Assembly (NCBI RefSeq): GCF_030654605.1
Contig: NZ_JAURXB010000023.1
Coordinates: forward strand, 36,351 to 100,350
Source: Bradyrhizobium sp.
GTDB lineage: Bacteria > Pseudomonadota > Alphaproteobacteria > Rhizobiales > Xanthobacteraceae
Direction: 5' to 3'
Length of the DNA stretch: 64,000 nt
Shown piece by piece: positions 50,551 through 58,809 of this stretch. Numbering within the stretch: position 1 is the stretch's first letter; the number at the start of each line of letters is the position of its first letter. The translations under genes were made by a program, and so were the position numbers. Below the pieces are notes generated by a model. The model saw nothing but the letters and a program-made list of their open reading frames with translations. It made no database searches and was not told the origin of the DNA.

Positions 50551-50769
50551 TCAGACCAAGTCTTCGGACTCGACAATGATGGCCTCTTCCGGACAGTTCG
50601 CCCGCGCCATGTAGGCCTTGTCGACGAGTTCAGCGGGAACGCAGCCGCTTCGGGCTTCTCGCGCATTGCCGAATTCATCGAGCAGGAACAGTTCCGGGGC
50701 GAGCGCACTACAGCGGGCGTGGCCCTGGCATTTGTCTGAATCGACACGAACGGTGATTCCAGTCGTCAT
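50551..50769 (-). CDS. [3Fe-4S] ferredoxin of a P450 system
   Basis: 72 aa: MTTGITVRVDSDKCQGHARCSALAPELFLLDEFGNAREARSG...AYMARANCPEEAIIVE. The cluster ligands are C14 and C20 (CxxxxxC with the usual middle Cys replaced by His/Ala, leaving three ligands) and C59 in NCPEEAI, so a 3Fe-4S cluster is expected. Such ferredoxins pass electrons to bacterial class I P450s. It is the last gene of the minus-strand P450 cluster. No ferredoxin reductase gene is adjacent. Confidence 0.93.
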   Translation of the reverse strand: MTTGITVRVDSDKCQGHARCSALAPELFLLDEFGNAREARSGCVPAELVDKAYMARANCPEEAIIVESEDLV

Positions 50770-50781
50770 CGCGCTTCCTTC

Positions 50782-52395
50782 CTAGGCACTCACCGGTTCA
50801 ATCGGGGTCCTGATGTCGCGCATGAGGTCGCGTCCCAGTACAGCGGAGCCTGCCAGAACGCCGCCCACGAGGGCGCCGATGACACCGTCCGTCGAGACGT
50901 CCTGACCGGACAGATACAGTCCATCAATCGGAGTGGTGGCCCTCAGCCAGCTCTGGCGAAAGCGCTGTGGCGAGCTCTCGATTCCCATGAAGCCGCCGCG
51001 CTCACGCTTGACAAAGGTCTCGTAGCTCAACGGGGTCGAAACCTCGACATAGTCAAGCGCCGACCGCGCCGCGGGCACGTGGCGAAACAGCTCCTCGAGC
51101 AGACGCTCCCTGATCTTCTCCTTAAGGGCCAGATAGTCCTCGCCCCGCTTCATCCATTGCGTTGCCGACCACTTCTCGAAATGCCTGAAGTCGGTGTAGC
51201 CGTACATCTCCACCGTCGCCTTGCCGGGATAGTCATCGTCCCACGACGGATCCTTGGCCGACGGGAACGTTGCGAACGTCCATGGGAAGGGTGCTTCGAA
51301 GTCGCGGCGGTGAGCTTCGAGATTGGCCTCGAAGTCGTTCGACGGGTGTGCCCAGATGTTGGCGCCGTCGAAGCCAAGTTCGCTTGCCGGGCGGTTGAAG
51401 CCGATATTGACCCCGACGACGGCATAGCTTTCGACAACCTGCGAAGTCGCATGGTCAAGCCCCGATGTGGTCTTCACCTGCGCCGACAGCAGGCGCCCGA
51501 AGGTATTTTGCACACCGGCATTGCTGATCACGAGCGGACAGGCGAACTCTTCTCCGGAGGCAAGCCGGACACCGGTCGTCCGCCCCTGCGCGACCATGAT
51601 CTCTGCGACTTCGGCGCTGTGCAACACGACGCCGCCTGCGCTTTCGATGATTGGAACGATGGATCGCGCAAAGGCAGCCCCGCCGCCGACCGGATAATGG
51701 CCTCCGTTGAGATAGTGCTTTGCCAGCATGCAGTGCATGGCGAAGGAGCTCCTGGTGGGCTCCAGGCTGTAGTCGCCCCAGTTGGCGCAGATCACGGCGA
51801 TCAGTTCTCGATCAGCCGTCAATTCTCTGAGCACGTCGATGGTGAGCCGGTCGGAGTAATCGTGGAAGTCCCCGCACATACGATCATAGACGTCCTCGGC
51901 TCGGGATTGAGGCAGCGCCTTTTGCGCGAAATAGCCGGCGGACGCTTTCGAGACGCTGCGAACGAGGCCGAGATACCGGTCGATAGCAGCGGCTTCCTTT
52001 GGAAAATAACCCTTGAGCGCGGCGGCATAGGGCGCCGCACCGGCCGGAATGTCGTAACGGCGGCCGCCGATCACCATGCGATTGTAGATGTCCGGAAGCG
52101 GCGCCCACCGAACTCCTCCGCCGGTGACCTTGTCGAACAGTTTCCAGGTCGTTGTCGCCGGCGAACCAACGTCGCCGATATAGTGAAGGCCCACGGTCCA
52201 GCGGTAGCCCTTCCGCGTGTAGCTTTGCGTGAGGCCGCCAATCACATTGTGCTGCTCCAGAACGAGCACGCGGCGGCCGTTTTGGGCGAGCAGGGAAGCG
52301 ACGCTGAGCCCGCCCATTCCCGAGCCAATGACCACGGCATCGAAGCTGCCTTTGATCCCAGTCGACTTGCGATAAGGCATTCCCATGGTTTGCAT
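50782..52395 (-). CDS. FAD-dependent desaturase/saturase-like oxidoreductase (phytoene desaturase / retinol saturase fold)
   Basis: 537 aa. FAD-binding N-terminus: FDAVVIGSGMGGLSVASLLAQNGRRVLVLEQHNVIGGLTQSYTRKGYRWTVGLHYIGD. The C-terminal GLYLSGQDVSTDGVIGALVGGVLAGSAVLGRDLM is the second FAD block of amine-oxidase and carotenoid-desaturase-like enzymes. Closest in layout to the retinol 13,14-reductase/phytoene desaturase group acting on hydrophobic polyenes or isoprenoids. It starts 8 nt after the SRPBCC stop (MQTMGMPYRKS at 52395) and is 12 bp from the ferredoxin gene, so it belongs to the P450 operon. Confidence 0.88.
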   Translation of the reverse strand: MQTMGMPYRKSTGIKGSFDAVVIGSGMGGLSVASLLAQNGRRVLVLEQHNVIGGLTQSYTRKGYRWTVGLHYIGDVGSPATTTWKLFDKVTGGGVRWAPLPDIYNRMVIGGRRYDIPAGAAPYAAALKGYFPKEAAAIDRYLGLVRSVSKASAGYFAQKALPQSRAEDVYDRMCGDFHDYSDRLTIDVLRELTADRELIAVICANWGDYSLEPTRSSFAMHCMLAKHYLNGGHYPVGGGAAFARSIVPIIESAGGVVLHSAEVAEIMVAQGRTTGVRLASGEEFACPLVISNAGVQNTFGRLLSAQVKTTSGLDHATSQVVESYAVVGVNIGFNRPASELGFDGANIWAHPSNDFEANLEAHRRDFEAPFPWTFATFPSAKDPSWDDDYPGKATVEMYGYTDFRHFEKWSATQWMKRGEDYLALKEKIRERLLEELFRHVPAARSALDYVEVSTPLSYETFVKRERGGFMGIESSPQRFRQSWLRATTPIDGLYLSGQDVSTDGVIGALVGGVLAGSAVLGRDLMRDIRTPIEPVSA

Positions 52396-52403
52396 GCGGC
52401 GGC

Positions 52404-52868
52404 TCAACGCGGTTGAAGTGTGGAATTGAAAGCCACGGCACGTTGCTCGACCTGCCGCTTGATGTTGGCAAGACCAACGCGGGCCTCTTCGTCCATGCGA
52501 TCGAGCTGATCTTCGGTGGGCTCCGAGGGGCGCTTTGGATTGCTGAGCTGGCGGGTGTAACGGGTATCGCCCCCTTCCTTTTCGAAGGTATAGCGAATGA
52601 CGATGGGACCGATGAAATCGGTGTCCGCCTCGCACGTCCAGGCGCCCGGCCGATTGCTTTCCGTCACTTTCCAATGAAGCGCGATCACGCCACGCCGGAT
52701 CTGCCATTCTTCACGAAAGGTCTGCCCCAATTCCAGCGCACGATCCGGACCTTCGATCTTGTGCGATGCGGCGAGCCATTCCGGCCAGGAATGTGGATTG
52801 CATACGTAGTCGAACACGGCCTCAGGCGGCGCACCGATCAGAATGTCGTGCTTTCGGAGGAAGAACAT
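52404..52868 (-). CDS. SRPBCC (START/Bet v1-like) family protein
   Basis: 154 aa: MFFLRKHDILIGAPPEAVFDYVCNPHSWPEWLAASHKIEGPDRALELGQTFREEWQIRRGVIALHWKVTESNRPGAWTCEADTDFIGPIVIRYTFEKEGGDTRYTRQL. The helix-grip fold binds hydrophobic ligands in a deep cavity. Placed between the P450 and the FAD enzyme in one operon, it may carry or cyclise the hydrophobic substrate. The coiled C-terminal helix (DQLDRMDEEARVGLANIKRQVEQRA) is typical. Confidence 0.88.
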   Translation of the reverse strand: MFFLRKHDILIGAPPEAVFDYVCNPHSWPEWLAASHKIEGPDRALELGQTFREEWQIRRGVIALHWKVTESNRPGAWTCEADTDFIGPIVIRYTFEKEGGDTRYTRQLSNPKRPSEPTEDQLDRMDEEARVGLANIKRQVEQRAVAFNSTLQPR

Positions 52869-52900
52869 GTGGTCTCCAGTGTGGAAGGATCAGCCTTGCA

Positions 52901-54091
52901 TCATCGCGGGGCGATGGTGATGGGCAGCAAGCGCGGACCTCGCACCGTGCCTTCGGACCAGGTCATGGGTCGCGTACTGTCGAGCTCGAAATCCGGGATC
53001 CGCTTCAGCCATTCCTCCAGCGCGACCCGCATCTCCATGCGCGCCAGATTCGATCCGATGCAGCGATGAATCCCAAGGCCGAACGCAACGTGCGGATTCT
53101 CCTTGCGGTCGATCCTCACCTCACCTGCGTCCGAAAATTTTTCGGGATCGCGATTGGCGGACGGAAAAGACAGCAGCACCATCTCGCCTTTCCGCATCGG
53201 ACAGCCGCCAAGCTCGCCATCTTCGACGACTTCGCGCGCCATCGTCACCGGCGCATAGGCGCGTAGAAACTCCTCGATTGCGCCGGGAATCAGATCGGGT
53301 TCACGAACGAGACGTTCGCGGTCGCCCGGGTGGGTCGCGAGATGCCAGATCGATGATCCGATCGCGCTCCACGTCGTGTCGATGCCGGCGACGAGAAGCA
53401 GACGCAACGCCCCAAGCACTTGCCGGTCGGAGAACGGCTCACCGTCAGGAAGGCGCGCCTTGATGAGAAAGCTGACAAGGTCGTCTCCTGGCCCATCGCC
53501 GCGCCGTTTCGTGATCTGCTCTGCGAAATACGCGGAGATCTCCTCCTCGGCCTGCTTCAGCGCGGCCTGGTTGGTAATCCCGTCCTGCAAAGCCATCTTG
53601 ATCCAGGTGCGGAACTGGTCGCCTTGTTCGGCGGGAATCCCGAGCATATGGGCAATGAGCCGGACAGGAATGTGCTGGGCGTAGTCGACCGCGGCATCGC
53701 AATGGCGTTGTCCGATGATGCGGTCGATCAGCTCGTTGCAGAGGATCCTCGTTTGCGGCTCGAGCTTTGCCACGGCCTGCGGCGTGAAAGGCGGGATCAG
53801 CGCCATCCGCATCGGCCGATGTTCCGGCGGATCGGATGTGATGGGCGGCGAATTGACCCGGTAGTCGCCCTCCCGGATCACCACCCGTCGGGATGAGAAC
53901 CGCTCGGGATCGTAGGCGACATCGCGGATATCCCCGTAACGGGTCGGAAAATAGACGCCCCGATAGCGCGTGGTGTGGGCGACCGGGCAAGTTTCGCGCA
54001 ATTGCTGCCAGATCGGGTATGGATCGACGACCCATGCCGGATCAAGATGGTCCCAATCCGACGACCAGTCCGCAACAGGAACTCGCGCCAT
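52901..54091 (-). CDS. Cytochrome P450
   Basis: 396 aa soluble bacterial P450. The I-helix oxygen-activating motif is LLLVAGIDTTWSAIGSS (AGxDT). The ExxR equivalent lies in IEEFLRAYAPVTMAREV, and the heme-binding loop is HVAFGLGIHRCIGSNLARMEM with the proximal Cys. The N-terminus MARVPVADWSSDWDHLDPAWVVDPYPIWQQLRETCPVAHTTRYRGVYFPTRYGDI is typical of class I P450s. First gene of P450-SRPBCC-FAD-ferredoxin, divergent from a GntR regulator. Substrate is unknown; the partner genes suggest a hydrophobic isoprenoid or lipid. ATG at 54091 with GGGGAGG upstream. Confidence 0.94.
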   Translation of the reverse strand: MARVPVADWSSDWDHLDPAWVVDPYPIWQQLRETCPVAHTTRYRGVYFPTRYGDIRDVAYDPERFSSRRVVIREGDYRVNSPPITSDPPEHRPMRMALIPPFTPQAVAKLEPQTRILCNELIDRIIGQRHCDAAVDYAQHIPVRLIAHMLGIPAEQGDQFRTWIKMALQDGITNQAALKQAEEEISAYFAEQITKRRGDGPGDDLVSFLIKARLPDGEPFSDRQVLGALRLLLVAGIDTTWSAIGSSIWHLATHPGDRERLVREPDLIPGAIEEFLRAYAPVTMAREVVEDGELGGCPMRKGEMVLLSFPSANRDPEKFSDAGEVRIDRKENPHVAFGLGIHRCIGSNLARMEMRVALEEWLKRIPDFELDSTRPMTWSEGTVRGPRLLPITIAPR

Positions 54092-54121
54092 GCCCTCCCC
54101 TTCCGTTCTCACGCTCTACAG

Positions 54122-54139
54122 ATATATTAGCTGATATAT
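54122..54139. promoter_or_regulatory. Near-perfect palindromic operator overlapping the GntR start codon
   Basis: ATATATTAGCTGATATAT is an 18-bp palindrome with a single mismatched pair (T/G) beside the AGCT centre. It lies in the short divergent gap between the P450 (start 54091) and GntR (start 54138) genes and runs into the GntR ATG. Binding of the encoded GntR regulator would block both promoters. Inferred from position and symmetry. Confidence 0.65.
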
Positions 54140-54908
54140 GAGCAAGCGTCAACGCACCGCAGCGACCCCCAAGGCGCATTCCAAGGCGCAATCCAAGGCG
54201 CAACCCAAGGCGCAACCCAAGGCGCCAAAACGGCCGGCCAGAGCAGACGAACTCGCAAGCCTGACCGAACAGGCCTATTTGCAGCTTGAGGAGATGATCG
54301 CCACGCTCCAGCTCCGTCCCGGCGCACTGATATCCGAGGCGGAGCTATGTACCCGTCTGGGTATTGGCCGCACGCCGGTCCGCGAAGCCATGCAGCGGCT
54401 GGCGCGTGAGCAGTTGCTCCATATCCTGCCGCGCCGCGGCTGCATCGTTTCGGAGTGCCGGCTGGAGGACGAACTGGGCGTCATCGAAGTCCGGCGCCCG
54501 CTTGAACTGCTCGTTGCTCGCGCGGCGGCGCTGCGCGCCAATCCGGAGCAGCGCCGGCAATTCGAGAACATCGCAAACTCGATGGCCGATGCATTGGTAG
54601 CCGACGACTTCATCGCCTTCGCTCGGCTCGATGCCGAGTTCAATCAGTTGTGTCTGGTCGCCTGCCTCAACACCACCGCCGCCTCCATGATGCGCCTCAT
54701 CGGCACGCTGAACCGCCGGTTCTGGTTCATGCATCACGGCAGGACGTTGCCGCGCGAAGGCGTGGAGAGTCATGTCGAGATCGCGCGGGAGATTGCCAAG
54801 GGAAATCCCGACGGCGCAGCAGCGGCGACTGAACGTTTGATGCGATATATCGAGAGCGCAGTTTACGGGCAGTGGGCTAGCGGGGCGACTCCACCGCGGC
54901 CGGCGTGA
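54138..54908 (+). CDS. GntR-family regulator (FCD) with Lys-Ala repeat tail
   Basis: 256 aa. An N-terminal tail of five 4-residue repeats (PKAH SKAQ SKAQ PKAQ PKAP K) precedes the winged helix EQAYLQLEEMIATLQLRPGALISEAELCTRLGIGRTPVREAMQRLAREQLLHILPRRGCIVSECR. The FCD effector domain follows (EVRRPLELLVARAAALRA, LDAEFNQLCLVAC, SHVEIAREIAKGNPDGAAAATERLM), with acidic/His positions for a metal-bound carboxylate ligand. Divergent from the P450 operon, which it probably represses. The basic tail could add nonspecific DNA contacts. Confidence 0.9.
   Translation: MSKRQRTAATPKAHSKAQSKAQPKAQPKAPKRPARADELASLTEQAYLQLEEMIATLQLRPGALISEAELCTRLGIGRTPVREAMQRLAREQLLHILPRRGCIVSECRLEDELGVIEVRRPLELLVARAAALRANPEQRRQFENIANSMADALVADDFIAFARLDAEFNQLCLVACLNTTAASMMRLIGTLNRRFWFMHHGRTLPREGVESHVEIAREIAKGNPDGAAAATERLMRYIESAVYGQWASGATPPRPA
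54169..54228 (+). repeat. Five tandem 12-bp repeats coding the GntR tail
   Basis: Units CCAAGGCGCA(TT/AT/AC/AC) and a final CCAAGGCGCCAA, 12 bp each and nearly identical, encode [PS]KA[QHP]. The high identity suggests recent slippage, so copy number may differ between strains without breaking the frame. Confidence 0.85.
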
Positions 54909-55011
54909 CCGGGTTCCGCCGCCCGATTCCGCCTCCGGCAGATCGACGCGATCACGAACGATGGAACCAAAACGCCGGCTAAGGCTTTGAATTCCTTCCG
55001 TAGCCCGTCGA

Positions 55012-55461
55012 GTGCGCACTTTGGACAAATTGCAGATTCTTCCCCACATCATTGCCCTGGCCGCAGCCCTCGCGCTCGCGGCGCCGATCGGCTGGGATCG
55101 CGAGAAGAAAGCCCGCAGCGCCGGCCTGCGAACGTTTCCGCTGGTCGCCATGGCGAGCTGCGGCTTCGTGCAGGCCAGCGAGAGCCTGCTGGTGCATTCC
55201 CCGGACGGCATGGCGAAAGTCATCGAAGGTCTGATCACCGGCATCGGCTTCATCGGCGGCGGAGCCATCCTCAAACAGGGCACTACCGTGCTCGGCACCG
55301 CCACGGCGGCGAGCCTGTGGGCCACCGGCGCGATCGGCGTTTCGGTGGGGCTCGGCGCTTTCGACGTGGCGGTCACGGTCGCGGCCTTCACGTTCCTGAC
55401 GCTGAGGCTGCTGCCGCTGGTCAAGGACGACGACGGCGACACCGCCGGCAAGAAGGACTGA
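55012..55461 (+). CDS. MgtC/SapB family membrane protein
   Basis: 149 aa with four predicted TM helices. The family motif is AAALALAAPIGWDREKKARSAGLRTFPLVAMASCGFVQ (conserved R and D in GWDRE, GLRTF), followed by LITGIGFIGGGAILKQGTTVLGTATAASLWATGAIGVSVGLGAFDVAVTVAAFTFLTLRLL. MgtC relatives modulate membrane energetics or Mg homeostasis; the role of this SapB-like short form is unknown. Start GTG at 55012 is accepted with some doubt, as TTG at 55021 is an alternative. Apparently monocistronic. Confidence 0.9.
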   Translation: MRTLDKLQILPHIIALAAALALAAPIGWDREKKARSAGLRTFPLVAMASCGFVQASESLLVHSPDGMAKVIEGLITGIGFIGGGAILKQGTTVLGTATAASLWATGAIGVSVGLGAFDVAVTVAAFTFLTLRLLPLVKDDDGDTAGKKD

Positions 55462-55635
55462 GAACGGCGGCATACGAGGCCGTCAGCTGCGCTTGTGATA
55501 CCCTGCGCCAGCGCCTTGTATCCCGGCCTGGACAGCGAACGTCAATGTCGTGTTCTCATTTTGACTCAGGTCAATGTGAGCAATGCCAAGTTCGAGAATA
55601 ATAAGCCGAGCGCGTACCAATCAAGGGAGACTGTC

Positions 55636-56244
55636 ATGCCAGAGCAGAGCAGAATGCATTATTACCTGAATTGGGCCAAGGAGCGGATCGACGAGATGGA
55701 TGCTGCATTGGCGTCGCTCGAGGTCAAGGCGACGCAGGCAAGCGCCGATTCCAAGGTGAAGGCCGACCAGTTGATCGCCGATCTGAAAAAGCGGCGCGAC
55801 GAATTTCAGGCCTCGCTGAAGGCTCAGGCCGAAGCCGCCGAAGCCACGTGGGCCCGCGCCAAGGCAGATCTGGAGCCGCAGTGGAACGGATTCGAGGCCC
55901 AGGTCAAAACCTACTTCGAAAGCGCCGGTAAGCAGATCGAGCAGCAGCAGGCAACCTTCAAGGACATCGCCGCCGCACAAGGCAAGGCCTGGCGCGAGGC
56001 AGCGGACAAGTTCCATGACGCGGCGAGCCAGGTGGCGACCGCCCGGCGCGCCGATATCGATGCCGCGCTGAAGCAAATGAAGTCGGACGCCTCCGAAGCC
56101 GAAGCGCGACTTGAAAAGCTCAGGCAGGCCGGAAGCAGTTCCTGGTCGGTGCTGAGCGACGCGTTGACGGAATCGCGCAGGGCTTTCGATGAAGCCAATC
56201 AGGCCGCGTGGAAGGCACTGAAGGGTCCCGCTGCCAAGACTTGA
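55636..56244 (+). CDS. Coiled-coil protein, phasin/apolipoprotein-like (202 aa)
   Basis: MPEQSRMHYYLNWAKERIDEMDAALASLEVKATQASADSKVKADQLIADLKKRRDEFQASLKAQAEAAEATWARAKADLEPQWNGFEAQVKTYFESAGKQIEQQQATFKDIAAAQGKAWREAADKFHDAASQVATARRADIDAALKQMK... Almost entirely amphipathic helix, Ala/Lys/Glu/Gln rich, with no signal or TM segment. It resembles phasins and other surface-coating helical proteins, but no diagnostic motif is present. AAGGGAGA precedes the ATG at 55636; the ORF-track extension is not used. It lies just upstream of, and convergent with, a beta-oxidation gene. Confidence 0.8.
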   Translation: MPEQSRMHYYLNWAKERIDEMDAALASLEVKATQASADSKVKADQLIADLKKRRDEFQASLKAQAEAAEATWARAKADLEPQWNGFEAQVKTYFESAGKQIEQQQATFKDIAAAQGKAWREAADKFHDAASQVATARRADIDAALKQMKSDASEAEARLEKLRQAGSSSWSVLSDALTESRRAFDEANQAAWKALKGPAAKT

Positions 56245-56271
56245 GGCACGCCGCGGGCGGCCGGACGCCCG

Positions 56272-57417
56272 CTACAGGGAGCGCGCAATCAACAGCTTCA
56301 TGATCTCGTTGGTGCCGCCGTAGATCTTCTGAATGCGCGCATCGACGAACATCCGGGAGATCGGATATTCCTGCATGTAGCCGTAGCCACCGTGCAGCTG
56401 CAGGCATTCGTCGGCGGTCTCGACCTGCTTCTGCGAACACCACCACTTGGCCATCGACGCCGTGACGGTGTCGAGATCGCGGACGATGAGACGCTCGATG
56501 CACCAGTCGACGAACACCCGCGCGATGGTGGCTTCCGTCTTGCGCTCGGCGAGGGTGAAGGCGGTGTTCTGGAATTCGATGATCGGCTGACCGAATGCCT
56601 TGCGCTCCCTGGTGTAGTCGACCGTCAACCGCACCGCGCGCTCCATCGAGGCCACGGCGCCGATGGCGAGCAATAGCCGCTCCTGCGGCAACTGTTGCAT
56701 CAGTTGAACGAAGCCGCTGCCTTCCTCGCCGCCGAGCAGGTTTTCGGGCGGCGCCACGGCGTTGTCGAAAAACAGCTCGGAGGTGTCGGACGCCTGCAGA
56801 CCGATCTTGTCGAGGTTTCGCCCGCGCCGGAAGCCATCATTGCCGGCGGCCTCGACCACGATCAGGGAAAGGCCCTTGGCGCCCGGTCCACCGGTGCGTG
56901 CCACCACGATGATCAGGTCGGCGGCCTGGCCGTTGGTGATGAAGGTCTTCTGGCCGTTGATCACATAATTGTTGCCCTGCTTTTTCGCGGTGGTCCGCAC
57001 GCCTTGCAGGTCGGACCCGGTGCCGGGCTCGGTCATGGCGATGGCTCCGACGAACTCGCCGCTCGCCATTTTCGGCAGCCAGCGCAGTTTCTGTTCCTCG
57101 GAACCGTAGTTCAGGATGTAGTGCGCGACGATGCCGCTGTGCACCGAAACCCCGGTCGTTACTTCCGGTACCACGCTTTCGATGTCCTCGATCACGGCGG
57201 CGTCATAGGCGAAGCTGGCGCCAAGACCGCCATAGGCCTCGGGCACGCTCGGCAGCAAGGCGCCCATCTCCCCCAGGGCCCGCCATGCCGAACGATCGAC
57301 CAATTTCTGCTGACGCCATTTGTCGGCATGCGGAGCCAGATCCCTGGCGAGAAATCTGCGGAACTGATCGCGAAACACGTCCAGCTCTTCGGTCATCCAG
57401 GAGGAACGGTAGGTCAT
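56272..57417 (-). CDS. Acyl-CoA dehydrogenase
   Basis: 381-aa FAD acyl-CoA dehydrogenase of standard length. Motifs: EFVGAIAMTEPGTGSDLQGVRTTAKK (FAD/substrate), VINGQKTFITNGQAADLIIVVART, RKAFGQPIIEFQNTAFTLAERK, and ECLQLHGGYGYMQEYPISRMFVDARIQKIYGGTNEIMKLLIARSL; the catalytic base region IYGGTNEI is present. It introduces the alpha-beta double bond. ATG at 57417. A 126-bp gap separates it from the SDR gene, so it may have its own promoter, but it lies in the same gene set as the SDR-MaoC-thiolase genes. Confidence 0.94.
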   Translation of the reverse strand: MTYRSSWMTEELDVFRDQFRRFLARDLAPHADKWRQQKLVDRSAWRALGEMGALLPSVPEAYGGLGASFAYDAAVIEDIESVVPEVTTGVSVHSGIVAHYILNYGSEEQKLRWLPKMASGEFVGAIAMTEPGTGSDLQGVRTTAKKQGNNYVINGQKTFITNGQAADLIIVVARTGGPGAKGLSLIVVEAAGNDGFRRGRNLDKIGLQASDTSELFFDNAVAPPENLLGGEEGSGFVQLMQQLPQERLLLAIGAVASMERAVRLTVDYTRERKAFGQPIIEFQNTAFTLAERKTEATIARVFVDWCIERLIVRDLDTVTASMAKWWCSQKQVETADECLQLHGGYGYMQEYPISRMFVDARIQKIYGGTNEIMKLLIARSL

Positions 57418-57543
57418 TCGGTATCGCCTCGCACGAGAGAATGGATGCAACAACGCGTTGCACGGCAGCAAGCCCAACAGCTAGCCCATGTAACGCCACT
57501 ATCCGCGGCGAGACCAGTGCTTCCGACTGGATGCATCCGTACC

Positions 57544-58371
57544 TTAAATCAGCAGGCCGCCGCCAGCGACAACGACCTGCCCGCTGATGTAGTTCGATTC
57601 CGGACTGCAGAACAGGTAAACCGCGTCGGCGGCCTCTTCCGGCGTGCCGCCGCGCCCGAGCGGAATCATCCGGGCCATGGCGTCCAGCATCTGGGGCTGC
57701 ACCCCGACCTTGATGTCGCGCCCGGCGACGTCGATGGTCTTCTGCTGCGCCTCGATCGGCTGGGTCAGGCGGGTGTTGATCAGGCCGAAGGCCACGCAAT
57801 TGACGTTGACCTTGTAGCGTCCCCACTCCTTGCACATCGTGCGCGTCAGCCCGACCAGCGACGCCTTGGCCGACGAATAGCTCGCCTGCCCGGCATTGCC
57901 GTAGAGTCCCGCGATCGAGGAGATGTTGACGACCTTGCGGAACATTTCGCGTCCGGCTTCGGCTTCCTTCTTGGCCATGATCCGGATCGGCTCGGCGGCG
58001 GCGCGCAGAAGGCGGAATGGCGCGACCAGATGCACGTCGAGCATGGCCTGGAACTGCTCGTCCGTCATCTTCTGGATCGTCGAATCCCAAGTGTAGCCGG
58101 CATTGTTGACGATGATATCGAGGCCGCCGAACGTCTCCATGGCGGCGCCGACGAAACGGTCGGCGAAGCCGGCCTCGGATACGCTGCCGTTGACCGCGAT
58201 CGCCTCGCCGCCGGCCGCCTTGATTTCGGCGGCAACCGCGTCGCCGGGCGCCGCATCGAGGTCATTGACCACGACCCTGGCGCCCTCGCTTGCGAGCTTC
58301 AGCGCGATGGCGCGCCCGATGCCGCGCCCCGAACCGGTGACGAGCGCGACTTTTCCCTTGAGTTTCGACAT
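57544..58371 (-). CDS. SDR-family 3-hydroxyacyl-CoA dehydrogenase-like
   Basis: 275 aa. The NAD(P)-binding motif TGSGRGIG lies near residue 12, NNAGYTWDS follows, and the catalytic triad is VVNISSIAGLYGNAGQASYSSAKASLVGLTRTM (Ser, Tyr, Lys). The acidic residue in VVVNDLDAAPGDA favours NAD. The C-terminus, YISGQVVVAGGGLLI, is of FabG/HSD17B type. Together with the downstream MaoC pair it resembles the dehydrogenase domain of peroxisomal MFE-2, which acts on (R)-3-hydroxyacyl-CoA. It lies 13 bp downstream of the MaoC gene on the same transcript. Confidence 0.92.
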   Translation of the reverse strand: MSKLKGKVALVTGSGRGIGRAIALKLASEGARVVVNDLDAAPGDAVAAEIKAAGGEAIAVNGSVSEAGFADRFVGAAMETFGGLDIIVNNAGYTWDSTIQKMTDEQFQAMLDVHLVAPFRLLRAAAEPIRIMAKKEAEAGREMFRKVVNISSIAGLYGNAGQASYSSAKASLVGLTRTMCKEWGRYKVNVNCVAFGLINTRLTQPIEAQQKTIDVAGRDIKVGVQPQMLDAMARMIPLGRGGTPEEAADAVYLFCSPESNYISGQVVVAGGGLLI

Positions 58372-58384
58372 TTGGCATCCTCGA

Positions 58385-58801
58385 TCAGAGCGCGATGATT
58401 GCTTCCCCGGCGAGTTTGACCTCGCCGGTCTCGTCCTTGGCGGTCAGTGCGAGCCTGGCTCGCTTCTCGCCCTTGTCTTCGATCAACTCGGTGACATGGC
58501 CCTCGCAGCTCAGTCGTGCCCCGAGCTGCGTGATCGCAGCGAAGCGAGTCGAAAAAGAGCGAATACGGCCCGGCGGAACCGCATCGGTCAGCGCCTGGCC
58601 GAGATAGCCCATGACCAGCATGCCGTGCGAGAACACATCCGGAAAACCCGAGGCTTTTGCGAAATCGATATCGACATGCATCGGATTATGATCGCCGGAA
58701 GCGCCGCAGTATAATGCGAGTGTATGGCGCGTGATCGGCGGAAATGTCTTGTGAACGATGCGGTCGCCGACCGCCGGATGGCTGGTTGCGGTTGCGCTCA
58801 T
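58385..58801 (-). CDS. MaoC-family (R)-enoyl-CoA hydratase subunit, catalytic half
   Basis: 138-aa hotdog fold with the complete hydratase-2 motif, ALYCGASGDHNPMHVDIDFAKASGFPDVFSHGMLVMGYLGQALTD, including the catalytic Asp and His in SGDHNPMHVD. It ends with an E-x-x-V-x-L beta segment (ARLALTAKDETGEVKLAGEAIIAL). It lies 8 bp downstream of the second MaoC-like gene, which lacks this motif. The two probably form a heterodimer like HadAB or ChsH1/ChsH2 in mycobacteria. Confidence 0.93.
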   Translation of the reverse strand: MSATATSHPAVGDRIVHKTFPPITRHTLALYCGASGDHNPMHVDIDFAKASGFPDVFSHGMLVMGYLGQALTDAVPPGRIRSFSTRFAAITQLGARLSCEGHVTELIEDKGEKRARLALTAKDETGEVKLAGEAIIAL

Positions 58802-58809
58802 GCTTCCTC

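Noticed and set aside
56695-58398. 567-aa plus-strand ORF over the acyl-CoA dehydrogenase and SDR genes
   Set aside because: Antisense shadow; low-complexity His/Gly/Arg composition, and it crosses two well-supported minus-strand genes.
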